Positions 51,538-59,877 of a stretch of DNA of 64,000 bases are shown in pieces. The stretch spans positions 103,525-167,524 of the forward strand of contig JBNMLP010000002.1 in NCBI GenBank assembly GCA_050874905.1. The letters run 5' to 3'. The first letter of the stretch is position 1, and each line of letters begins with the position of its first letter. The notes under the pieces were generated by a model that made no database searches, was not told the origin of the DNA, and saw nothing but the letters and a program-made list of their open reading frames with translations. The DNA is from NC2004 sp050874905 (GTDB taxonomy: Bacteria; Bacillota; Clostridia; Lachnospirales; Lachnospiraceae). A program made the position numbers and the translations under genes.

Positions 51538-52224
51538 TTATTCCTGCGTAATATGAACAGAATCCTTCGGATCTCCCAGACGCCGTTCCGTCCCCTGACA
51601 CAACCGTTTGATATTCTCCCGGTGTTTCAAAAAGGCCGACGCCATAAACAAAAATGTGACAATATAACACTCTATCAGATGGTAACTGGATACATACGCT
51701 CCCGGCAGGCCGATATGATCAAACTGACCAAACAGGATCGTTGTGATAAAATATGTCGTTACCACACAAAGAGAGGCAAGTGACATATATTTTGTTCCCA
51801 GCACTACCACTGCAAACACAAGCAGACAGATCACAATAATGCGCCAGTCACCAAATGCAATCACGGCACCGGACGTTGCTGCAATTCCTTTTCCACCTTT
51901 AAAATTCATATAGAATGGATAGTTGTGTCCAAGCACTACTCCAAATCCGGCATACAGCACTAAAAGTCCCACCATATCCGGTGCAATGTGTCCAAAAATC
52001 AGGCGCACGATCACACAGCAGATAATAGCCTTTAAGCAGTCTCCGATATAGACTAAGATTCCTGCCCTTTTTCCCAGTACACGGGAGGCATTGGTCGTAC
52101 CGGAATTGCCGCTTCCATATTGACGGATGTCTACCCCTTTTAAACGTCCTAAAATGTAACCGGTCTGAAACAGACCGAATAAATATCCCAGACATACGCT
52201 TAATAAGCGATATACGATCATCAT
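51538..52224 (-). CDS. plsY: Acyl-phosphate:glycerol-3-phosphate acyltransferase
   Basis: 228 residues, about five membrane helices. The three PlsY motifs are present: GSGNSGTTNASRVLG, GHNYPFYMNFKGGKGIA, and a final loop with FLKHRENIKR. It transfers an acyl chain from acyl phosphate to glycerol 3-phosphate at the membrane. Start overlaps the der stop (ATGA). Next gene is gpsA, so the substrate supplier and user are coupled. Confidence 0.95.
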   Translation of the reverse strand: MMIVYRLLSVCLGYLFGLFQTGYILGRLKGVDIRQYGSGNSGTTNASRVLGKRAGILVYIGDCLKAIICCVIVRLIFGHIAPDMVGLLVLYAGFGVVLGHNYPFYMNFKGGKGIAATSGAVIAFGDWRIIVICLLVFAVVVLGTKYMSLASLCVVTTYFITTILFGQFDHIGLPGAYVSSYHLIECYIVTFLFMASAFLKHRENIKRLCQGTERRLGDPKDSVHITQE

Positions 52225-53546
52225 TCCTTCTCTTTCCTTTCCCTTGCAATAAAATGAATCGGTGTTCCTTTGAAACCAAAGGTATTACGGATCTGATTCT
52301 CCAGATAACGGGTATAGGAGAAATGCATCAGCTTCTTGTCGTTGATAAACATGACAAAGGTCGGCGGTTTTACCGAAACCTGCGTCATATAGTAAATACG
52401 AAGCCGTTTTCCCTTATCAGACGGTGGCTGCTTCATGGCAACTGCCTCGGATAAGATTTCATTTAATACACCGGTCTGTACACGCAGTGCATGATTTTCG
52501 ATCACTGTATCGATCATATCAAACAGCTTGCCGATACGCTGTCCTGTTGCTGCGGAGATGAAAATGATCTCTGCATAATTCATAAAGGAAAGCGTCTGTC
52601 TGACCTTATCTGTAAATTTGTAAATGGTCTTGTCATCCTTCTCGATCTTATCCCATTTGTTGACGGCAATGATCATGCCCTTTCCGCGTTCGTGTGCGAT
52701 TCCGGCAATCTTTGCATCCTGCTCGGTCACGCCCTCATAGGCATCGATCACAAGTACCACCACGTCTGCACGCTCTACCGCACTGACGGTACGGATGATA
52801 CTGTAACGCTCCAACTCCTCTTTGATCTTATTCTTTCTGCGCAGTCCGGCAGTATCGATAAAAACGTATTCTTTGCCCTGATAGATCACATTGGTGTCAA
52901 TGGCATCTCTTGTCGTACCAGCCACATCCGATACGATGCAGCGGTTTTCGCCAAGCATTTTATTGATCAGAGAAGATTTTCCGACGTTTGGCTTTCCGAT
53001 GATCGCGATCTTTGGACGCTCATCCTCCTCTTCCTCAAATGCAACCGGATCAAAATGGGAAACGACCTCATCCAGCATATCTCCGAAACCGAGTCTTGAA
53101 GTACCGGAAATTGGAAGGGGATCTCCCAATCCGAGGTTATAAAACTCATAGACATCCGGCATCTGTTTCTCAAAATTATCCACTTTATTTACGGCAAGAA
53201 CCACCGGCTTATGCGAACGGCGCAGCATATCTGCCACCTTGTGATCCGCATCCTGAAGTCCCTGTCTGACATCTACGATAAACACGATGACATCCGCTGT
53301 CGCAATGGCATTCTCTGCCTGATCCCGCATATGCTTTAACATCTGATCGCCGGTATCCGGTTCAATTCCACCGGTATCGATCAGTGTAAAGCTTCCGTTT
53401 AACCATGAAACATCCGCATAGATACGGTCTCTGGTCACACCGGGTGTATCCTTTACAATAGAAATATTTTTCCCCGCCAATGCATTAAACAACGTGGACT
53501 TTCCCACATTGGGACGTCCTACAATGGCAACGATTGGTTTACTCAT
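52221..53546 (-). CDS. der: GTPase Der (EngA)
   Basis: 441 residues. Two tandem GTPase domains: the first with GRPNVGKSTLFNALAG, DTGG and NKVD, the second with GKPNVGKSSLINKML, DTAGLRRK and NKWD. A KH-like C-terminal domain follows (GTPIHFIARERKEKE end). Needed for 50S ribosome assembly. SD GGAGGATGAAA. First gene of the der-plsY-gpsA run. Confidence 0.97.
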   Translation of the reverse strand: MSKPIVAIVGRPNVGKSTLFNALAGKNISIVKDTPGVTRDRIYADVSWLNGSFTLIDTGGIEPDTGDQMLKHMRDQAENAIATADVIVFIVDVRQGLQDADHKVADMLRRSHKPVVLAVNKVDNFEKQMPDVYEFYNLGLGDPLPISGTSRLGFGDMLDEVVSHFDPVAFEEEEDERPKIAIIGKPNVGKSSLINKMLGENRCIVSDVAGTTRDAIDTNVIYQGKEYVFIDTAGLRRKNKIKEELERYSIIRTVSAVERADVVVLVIDAYEGVTEQDAKIAGIAHERGKGMIIAVNKWDKIEKDDKTIYKFTDKVRQTLSFMNYAEIIFISAATGQRIGKLFDMIDTVIENHALRVQTGVLNEILSEAVAMKQPPSDKGKRLRIYYMTQVSVKPPTFVMFINDKKLMHFSYTRYLENQIRNTFGFKGTPIHFIARERKEKE

Positions 53547-53596
53547 CTTTCATCCTCCATCATAGAATATGCATTTTTTTACACATCCATGTCATT

Positions 53597-54229
53597 TTAT
53601 TTCGTACCAAAAATACGATCGCCGGCATCTCCAAGTCCCGGACAGATATACGCATCCTGATTCAACTCGCGATCCAGATGACCTACATAGATCTGCACAT
53701 CCGGATGTACCTCATGCAGCTTCTTTAATCCTTCCGGAGCTGCAATGATACATAAGAACTTGATGTTTTTTCCGCCGTGCTGCTTGATAAAATCAACCGC
53801 AGCGATCGCAGAACCGCCGGTCGCCAGCATCGGATCCGTCACAACAATCAGACGCTCCTCGATCGGATTTGGTAATTTACAGTAATACTCATGTGGCTCA
53901 TGCGTTTCTTCATCCCGGTAAAGACCGATATGACCGATCTTAGCGGTCGGTACCAATGCGGTAATTCCGCTCACCATACCAAGTCCGGCACGAAGAATCG
54001 GAACAACTGCCAGCTTTCTTCCTGCGATCACAGGAGTTTTGCATACTTCGATCGGAGTTTCCACCTCCACCTCTTTCGTAGGCAGATCGCGCAGTGCCTC
54101 ATAGCCCATCAGCATAGCAATCTCCTCTACCAGAGAACGGAACTCATTTGTTCCGGTATTTTTATCTCTCAGGCGGGAGATCTTATGCTGGATCAACGGG
54201 TGCTCACAATATACAATATTATCATTCAT
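53597..54229 (-). CDS. upp: Uracil phosphoribosyltransferase
   Basis: 210 residues. Type I phosphoribosyltransferase with PRPP loop VTDPMLATGGSAIAAVDF, the RAGLGMVSG segment, and the C-terminal uracil site YICPGLGDAGDRIFGTK. Converts uracil and PRPP to UMP. It follows the uracil permease by three bases, forming an import-and-salvage pair. SD GGAGGACTAAG. Confidence 0.97.
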   Translation of the reverse strand: MNDNIVYCEHPLIQHKISRLRDKNTGTNEFRSLVEEIAMLMGYEALRDLPTKEVEVETPIEVCKTPVIAGRKLAVVPILRAGLGMVSGITALVPTAKIGHIGLYRDEETHEPHEYYCKLPNPIEERLIVVTDPMLATGGSAIAAVDFIKQHGGKNIKFLCIIAAPEGLKKLHEVHPDVQIYVGHLDRELNQDAYICPGLGDAGDRIFGTK

Positions 54230-54232
54230 GAC

Positions 54233-55576
54233 TTAGTCCTCCTTGCTTGTTTGAAATTCATAATCCTTACCAGGTAAGATCGCATTCAAAAGAATACCAG
54301 CCAGAGCTGCGATCGCCAGTCCGGTCAGAGTAACCGGAGTACCTGCTACAGAAAAAGTAATTCCCTCTGTAAATCCAAGACCGCAAACCAGTGTTACTGC
54401 TACAATGATCAGGTTTCTGGAATTGGTCAGATCCACTTTATTCTCAACCACGTTTCGGATACCGATCGCGGAGATCATACCATATAAGATAAAGCTGATA
54501 CCACCAATGATCGCCGTCGGCAGTGTACCGATCAATGTGGCAACCTTTGGAATAAAACTTAAGATGATCGCATAAACAGCGGCGATCCGGATCACTCTTG
54601 GATCATGTACACGGCTTAATTCCAATACACCCGTATTCTCGCCATAAGTCGTATTGGCAGGGCCACCGATCAAGGCGGAAATACTGGTTGCAATACCATC
54701 ACCGATCAAGGTACGGTGCAGTCCCGGATCCTCAATAAAGTTCTCACCAACTGTTGCGGAAATGGCAGAAATATCGCCGATATGCTCCATCATCGTAGCC
54801 AGTGCGATTGGTGCCATTACCAAGATCGCAGAAAGATCAAACTTACAGAATTCAAATCCCGGAATACCGATCAGTCCGGCATCTTTGATCGCTGCATAAT
54901 TTAAAATGGCAGAACCGTCCACGTTGGTGACACCAAAATGATTCATCACCATTGCAACCAGATAAGAGATCACCACACCCAAAAGGATCGGAATGATCTT
55001 AAACATACCTTTTCCCCAGATATTAAATACCACGATCACTACTAAAGCAACCAATGCCAGCGGCCAGTTCATGGACGCATTGCTGATCGCAGAACCGGTC
55101 AGGTTAAGACCGATACAGATGATGATCGGACCGGTTACAACCGGAGGTAAAAAACGCATAACCTTGTGTACGCCAACCAGCTTGATCACAAAGGCAAGCA
55201 CCAGATACAAAAGGCCGGCGATCACGATTCCGCCACAGGCGTAGGAAAGCTTTTCATCTCCACTCATCGTTGCATAGATTCCACTGTCAAACTTTGCAAC
55301 TGTTGCAAATCCACCCAAAAATGCAAAAGAAGAACCTAAAAAAGCAGGAACTTTAAACTTCGACATAAAATGGAAAAACAAGGTTCCGATTCCGGCACAG
55401 AATAACGTTACCTGAATCAACCGCCCCTGTGATACATCCCCAAAATAAGCACTGACCAGAATTGGCACTAAGATCGTAGCCCCAAACATGGCAAACATGT
55501 GCTGTAATCCTAATACGAGCATTTTCCAAATGCCCAGTTTTCTTGCGTCGCGAATTGGCTCCTGCGAAACATTCAT
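54233..55576 (-). CDS. uraA: Uracil permease (NCS2 family)
   Basis: 447 residues, about 14 membrane helices. NCS2 features: GLQHMFAMFGATILVP near the start, the MAPIALATMMEHIGDI helix, and GDGIATSISALIGGPANTTYGENTG. Proton-coupled uracil uptake is the likely function given upp downstream; xanthine-type substrates are less likely. It has its own promoter and only a ~50-base leader with no room for a PyrR attenuator. Confidence 0.93.
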   Translation of the reverse strand: MNVSQEPIRDARKLGIWKMLVLGLQHMFAMFGATILVPILVSAYFGDVSQGRLIQVTLFCAGIGTLFFHFMSKFKVPAFLGSSFAFLGGFATVAKFDSGIYATMSGDEKLSYACGGIVIAGLLYLVLAFVIKLVGVHKVMRFLPPVVTGPIIICIGLNLTGSAISNASMNWPLALVALVVIVVFNIWGKGMFKIIPILLGVVISYLVAMVMNHFGVTNVDGSAILNYAAIKDAGLIGIPGFEFCKFDLSAILVMAPIALATMMEHIGDISAISATVGENFIEDPGLHRTLIGDGIATSISALIGGPANTTYGENTGVLELSRVHDPRVIRIAAVYAIILSFIPKVATLIGTLPTAIIGGISFILYGMISAIGIRNVVENKVDLTNSRNLIIVAVTLVCGLGFTEGITFSVAGTPVTLTGLAIAALAGILLNAILPGKDYEFQTSKED

Positions 55577-55622
55577 CTTTTTCTTCCTCCACTTTTGTTT
55601 CTTACTACAAGTTATCCTACCT

Positions 55623-55651
55623 AGTATACCACAGTTTTAAAAAAACAAAAA
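55623..55651 (-). promoter_or_regulatory. Extended -10 promoter of uraA-upp
   Basis: Minus strand: TTTTTG, 17 bases, TATACT, with TG one base before the -10. Lies just downstream of the pgeF stop. Confidence 0.65.
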
Positions 55652-55669
55652 GTATTTCCCAAAAACACT

Positions 55670-56521
55670 TTAGGAAAGCATCAAAAATGCAGCCAGATTT
55701 CCACGTTTTCCCTTGCTTGCACGGTGGGAAAACAAAAGCTTCGGATTGCAGCAGGTACAGACATCCGTAACTGCCAGATGCTCTTTTAAAATACCTGCCG
55801 AAAGCAAAATTCCTTCATTTGCTTTCCAAAGATCAAGCTGATATTTTCCGCCGCCTTTTTTCTGAAAGCACTGTCTGAGTTCTTCTTCGGAAAATTGTTT
55901 GGAAAATTCCTCATACACTTCTTCGCTTACCTCGTAGCAGTCTTTGCAGATGCTAGGTCCGATCGCCGCATAGATCTCCTCTGGTCTGGAACCAAATTCC
56001 TTCTGCATCGCGGCGATCGTAACAGTTCCCATTCTGCCTGCTGTACCACGCCAGCCGGAATGGGAAAGGCCGATTGCCTGATGCACCGGATCTACAAAAT
56101 AAAGCGGCACACAATCCGCAAAAAAGGTTGCCAGACAGATCCCCTTTTCATTGGTGATCAGACCGTCCACATCCTCATAGGAAAGTGGCTTCATGATCCC
56201 CGCACCCGCATCCTCTTTCGTCACCCGGCGCACATTTGTATGATGCTGCTGGTCAGAGAATACAAGCTGGTCGATCGTAAACCCGACTGCCTTTCCGATC
56301 CGTTTAAAATTCTCGGTGACATTGTCCGGATCATCCTGTCTGGCATAGCTTAAATTCATGCTCGCCAGATGCCCGGTGCTGACACCTCCCAGCCGCGTCG
56401 AAAACGCATGCTTCACCGGAAGGGATTCAAACAGGGAAAATGCCAATGTTGCAACACCATCCTTCTCCTTTACAAGCAGGGATGCCGAATCATTGGCACA
56501 TAAAAAATCTGATTTTGTCAT
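55670..56521 (-). CDS. pgeF: Peptidoglycan editing factor PgeF (laccase-domain protein)
   Basis: 283 residues. Cu/Zn-type site residues in DQQHHTNV, ATFFADCVPLYF and GLSHSGWRGTAGRM, and DVCTCCNPKLLFSHR near the C-terminus. PgeF removes wrongly inserted residues from peptidoglycan precursors; homologues were earlier called YlmD or multicopper polyphenol oxidases. SD AAGGAG. Follows the YraN-like gene by 14 bases. Confidence 0.92.
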   Translation of the reverse strand: MTKSDFLCANDSASLLVKEKDGVATLAFSLFESLPVKHAFSTRLGGVSTGHLASMNLSYARQDDPDNVTENFKRIGKAVGFTIDQLVFSDQQHHTNVRRVTKEDAGAGIMKPLSYEDVDGLITNEKGICLATFFADCVPLYFVDPVHQAIGLSHSGWRGTAGRMGTVTIAAMQKEFGSRPEEIYAAIGPSICKDCYEVSEEVYEEFSKQFSEEELRQCFQKKGGGKYQLDLWKANEGILLSAGILKEHLAVTDVCTCCNPKLLFSHRASKGKRGNLAAFLMLS

Positions 56522-56535
56522 AGTTTACTCCTTTT

Positions 56536-56892
56536 TTACAGATAACAATAGAAAAATGCATTCTCATAATGCGTGATCACATCCTGATCGATCGCAATCA
56601 CATCATAACGTATAGCAGTATCCGGCGAGATCCCATGCTCACTCAGATAACTTAACGATACCCGGCTGATCTTTCTCTGCTTCGCCACACCAACCGCTTC
56701 TGCCGCAGAACCGCTGGCAGGATTCTTCCGGTATTTCACCTCAACAAATACCAATGTGCCCTGATCTTTCGCGACCAGATCGATCTCACCCTGCCGTACC
56801 CGGTAATTTTTCTCCACAATGCAGTAGCCCTTTTCTTTCAGATATGCTGCTGCGACCGCTTCTTTTTCACTTCCCACCTTACGCTGATTCAA
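56536..56892 (-). CDS. YraN family (UPF0102) putative endonuclease
   Basis: 118 residues. GSEKEAVAAAYLKEKGY, then the nuclease-like core GEIDLVAKDQGTLVFVEVKYR, with the Asp and Glu-x-Lys pattern of the restriction-endonuclease fold. No activity is established for the family. TTG start at 56892 is six bases behind GGGGG. The gene next to rnhB region is its usual place in Firmicutes. Confidence 0.9.
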   Translation of the reverse strand: MNQRKVGSEKEAVAAAYLKEKGYCIVEKNYRVRQGEIDLVAKDQGTLVFVEVKYRKNPASGSAAEAVGVAKQRKISRVSLSYLSEHGISPDTAIRYDVIAIDQDVITHYENAFFYCYL

Positions 56893-57201
56893 CTAGTTCC
56901 CCCTTTTTCCTAAATGTCCCACCTTGCTGCGCAGGCGGTCCATATCATCCACATATACTAAAATTTCTGCCACCACACCATAAAGCTCCGGTGGAATACA
57001 CTCTCCAATATCCAGCTTCAATAAGGTTTTAGCAAGCTTAGAATCCTCATAAAGCGGCACATCATTTGCCCTGGCAGTCTCCTCGATCTTTTGTGCCACA
57101 TACCCTTCTCCGGATGCTACGATCTTTGGCGCCCCCTCCTCCGGTTCATAAGAAAGAGCTACCGCCATTTTTTTCCGTAATTCTTCATTTGTCTGTGCCA
57201 T
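56893..57201 (-). CDS. FlhB C-terminal-like protein (YlqH type)
   Basis: 102 residues. KKMAVALSYEPEEGAPKIVASGEGYVAQKIEETA and the VPLYEDSKLAKTLLKL, IPPELYGVVAEILVYV pattern correspond to the cytoplasmic domain of FlhB/YscU export switches. There is no membrane domain, and the NPTH self-cleavage motif is absent: the residues at that position (SYEPEEG) do not match. ATG 57201 is seven bases behind GGAGG. Directly after a FliK-like gene, mirroring ylqG-ylqH of B. subtilis. Role unknown. Confidence 0.85.
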   Translation of the reverse strand: MAQTNEELRKKMAVALSYEPEEGAPKIVASGEGYVAQKIEETARANDVPLYEDSKLAKTLLKLDIGECIPPELYGVVAEILVYVDDMDRLRSKVGHLGKRGN

Positions 57202-57212
57202 AACCATCCCTC

Positions 57213-59087
57213 CTATGCGCGCATATCAAAGGTATACCGTTTGATCTGATGACTCTGTGGGACTTCCTTTTCCAGAAAATCCTTGGAAAAGTCCTCTACT
57301 TCTTTCGTCTTGGTTCCGGCTCGTTTTACCACTTCCGTGTCAAGCGTCAGATGAAGGGCGCGGATCCGTTCCTTGAGCTGATCCATATTCATCGATACAG
57401 TATTGACCGAACGGTTGTCATCCAGATAAAACCGTGCCGTTACTTTATCTCCGTTTAACTGCACATGAATATCCGTAGAACCGAGGTGTTCCATGTCCAG
57501 ATGCAGCAGCACCTGTATGTCCTTTTTATCCTTTGAAAGAGCCTTTTTATTTGTATATACATACAGCTCACTGTTCACATCCTGATTCGTCAGTTGGATC
57601 GGAAGCTGGGCATAAGTATAATTTTCATTGATATCCTTGATAAACTGCAGATTTTCCTGCATGTTTCTGGAATGTCCCTGAAACTCCTCCTCAAAGGAAA
57701 ATCCCTTTGATGCAAGGGAAAGCTGTTCGCTCTGCTGCGCCATACGGGTATAAAGCTTTGACAACGCATCCGGCTCCTTCAGTTGTTCCGGTGAAAGCTT
57801 CCACTGATGATTAACAATGCTTTCTACCAAAACTGTATATTCCTTGGAGGATAAAAACTGTTTGATCACATCATCGTTGAGCTTGTCATTCTGTTCCAGA
57901 TAATCCGTCACGGAACGTGCCAGCTCCTCGGCAGTATGATTGGGGTCCAGCATCATATGAATGGCTTCGTCGCTCACACCGATCATTTTAAGCTGGGATG
58001 CAAAAGATGCCTGGATCTCATTCGGATAGGTTTTGGCAAGCGGGATCTGAAATTCTCCATTTTGAAAACGCGCCACCAGTTCTTCCTTTGTCGCTTCCGG
58101 ATAAGTCTGGCTTAATTCCGTTAAATATTCCTCTGTCATCACGACATTTCCATTCTGGTCAAGCAGCGGTGTCATGCCATCCTTTAATACAATGCTGCCC
58201 TTTGGATAGGCAAGTCCCTGTTCATTCAGGACGGGATTTCCTTCCCGGTCAAGAGCCATCGGTGCATCAGAAGCATAAAACTGTTCCACCTCTGCCGGTT
58301 CCATGTAAAAGACATTTTTTAACGGAAGGGGGGACAGGGAAGGATCCGTCCCTTTCGCAAATGTTTCTAATACACCATGATTAAAACGGACAATATCGCC
58401 TGCAAATGCCTCCTCTTGTCCCAGTGCCTCATATGCTGACGTGATCTGTTCCACCGCAGTATCAATCTGACCTAACAGCGCACGATTCTGATTCTGATAC
58501 TGCTCAAACTGTGTAAGATTTCCCTCTGTAATGGGAAGATTCACCTTCGTCATGGAAACGATCGTTGCGATCGACGCATTCGGATGATTGACCAGTTGCT
58601 GCAAAATACGCATGATAGAACTGCGATCGATCGGCATCCCGGCTTCCATCAAGGCCTTGACCACTGCCATATTTTTTTCATTCAACTGCAATCCCGCAGA
58701 TAACAGGGAACGCTCGATCGTCTGATTCTGCGGACTGAATTTCTCATCAGTAAGCGGACGCAGATACACGGTTTCTCCGTTATTTTCCTTTACTTCAAAA
58801 TACAGACTGTTACCGATATTAAGCGGTACATCATCCATCACCGTTGCGGATAACATCTGTCCGTTTCCCAAAGAAACCGTCACATTTCTCCCCGTCATAT
58901 TGGTGATCTCACCCTTAAAGACATCCCCCTTTTCCAACTGGGAAATGCTTACCTCGTTGCTTCTTCCCCCTGTCATCAAGGCTCTGGAGGCCATCAGACT
59001 TTTGGAATACGATGCACTTGCTGTAGAAGCGTTGTTTAATGTACTTTTCGCATTGGCTGCCTGTGCAGCGGTAGTAATGATCTCCAT
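57213..59087 (-). CDS. FliK-like protein (YlqG-type), function unknown
   Basis: 624 residues, no signal peptide or membrane helix. The N-terminal ~70 residues are Ala/Ser/Asn rich. The middle is helical, with Gln-rich segments. The C-terminus (LHLDMEHLGSTDIHVQLNGDKV, ARFYLDDNRSVNTVS, MDQLKERIRALHLTLDTEVV) has the alternating pattern of the FliK hook-length control C-domain. FliK tells FlhB to switch export specificity; here the neighbour is an FlhB C-domain-like protein. No other flagellar gene is in the window. SD AGGAGGTCATAG. May also be classed under a Lachnospiraceae DUF. Confidence 0.7.
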   Translation of the reverse strand: MEIITTAAQAANAKSTLNNASTASASYSKSLMASRALMTGGRSNEVSISQLEKGDVFKGEITNMTGRNVTVSLGNGQMLSATVMDDVPLNIGNSLYFEVKENNGETVYLRPLTDEKFSPQNQTIERSLLSAGLQLNEKNMAVVKALMEAGMPIDRSSIMRILQQLVNHPNASIATIVSMTKVNLPITEGNLTQFEQYQNQNRALLGQIDTAVEQITSAYEALGQEEAFAGDIVRFNHGVLETFAKGTDPSLSPLPLKNVFYMEPAEVEQFYASDAPMALDREGNPVLNEQGLAYPKGSIVLKDGMTPLLDQNGNVVMTEEYLTELSQTYPEATKEELVARFQNGEFQIPLAKTYPNEIQASFASQLKMIGVSDEAIHMMLDPNHTAEELARSVTDYLEQNDKLNDDVIKQFLSSKEYTVLVESIVNHQWKLSPEQLKEPDALSKLYTRMAQQSEQLSLASKGFSFEEEFQGHSRNMQENLQFIKDINENYTYAQLPIQLTNQDVNSELYVYTNKKALSKDKKDIQVLLHLDMEHLGSTDIHVQLNGDKVTARFYLDDNRSVNTVSMNMDQLKERIRALHLTLDTEVVKRAGTKTKEVEDFSKDFLEKEVPQSHQIKRYTFDMRA

Positions 59088-59114
59088 ACTATGACCTCCT
59101 GTTTTGATGAATTA

Positions 59115-59870
59115 TTATAAAAAATTATGAATAAGCGATTGCCGATGGATCGGACAAGGACCATATTTTTTGATCGCCTCAATATGCTTTTTGGAACCAT
59201 AGCCTTTATTGGAAGCAAAATCATATTCCGGATAGTCTTTATCCCATTCCATCATCATATGATCTCTTGTCACCTTTGCCACAATGCTGGCGGCTGCAAC
59301 GGAAATGGATTTGGCATCCCCTTTGATGATCGGCACCTGCGGGATCGTAAGATCCGGAATCGTCACTGCATCCACAAGCAAAAGATCCGGTGTTACGGAT
59401 AGCCCCTGCACTGCCTGCTGCATTGCCTGATACGTTGCCTGTAAAATATTGATCTCATCGATCACCTGATGATCTTTGATCCCGATCGAATATGCCACTG
59501 CACATTCTTTGATCTGTTCTGCCAGTATTTCCCTTCTTTTTTCCGGCACCTGTTTGGAATCATTGATGTATAACAGATCACAGTCTTTGGGCAGGATCAC
59601 GGCGCAGGTAACTACCGGTCCGGCAAGCGGTCCGCGTCCCACTTCATCAATTCCGGCAATATACTCACACGATGCATACTTTCGTTCGTACTGCTTCATC
59701 TGCTCCATACGAAGCTTTTCTTTTTGTAATGCATCATATTCCTTCTGTGCCTTTTTCACCAGCTTTTTGACGCCCTGCCGCTCATCTGCTTCGTACTCTT
59801 TTACAAAGGAAAGTAACGCCTGTTCCTCACTGACATCCAGCTTTTCTTTGATCTGACTGATTGCTTCCAT
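59115..59870 (-). CDS. rnhB: Ribonuclease HII
   Basis: 251 residues. The catalytic core GIDEVGRGPLAGPVVTCAV (Asp, Glu), YINDSKQVPEKRREIL, and the C-terminal acidic residues in VDAVTIPD and TRDHMMMEWDKDYP. A ~70-residue N-terminal coiled-coil-like extension (ISQIKEKLDVSEEQAL, EYDALQKEKLRMEQMK) precedes it, common in Firmicutes. Removes RNA primers and misincorporated ribonucleotides from DNA. SD AGGAGAAC. Confidence 0.95.
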   Translation of the reverse strand: MEAISQIKEKLDVSEEQALLSFVKEYEADERQGVKKLVKKAQKEYDALQKEKLRMEQMKQYERKYASCEYIAGIDEVGRGPLAGPVVTCAVILPKDCDLLYINDSKQVPEKRREILAEQIKECAVAYSIGIKDHQVIDEINILQATYQAMQQAVQGLSVTPDLLLVDAVTIPDLTIPQVPIIKGDAKSISVAAASIVAKVTRDHMMMEWDKDYPEYDFASNKGYGSKKHIEAIKKYGPCPIHRQSLIHNFL

Positions 59871-59877
59871 TGTTCTC

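Noticed and set aside
55577..55669. PyrR or uracil-sensing attenuator before uraA
   Set aside because: The leader from the promoter to the start is about 50 bases and has no terminator/anti-terminator pair.
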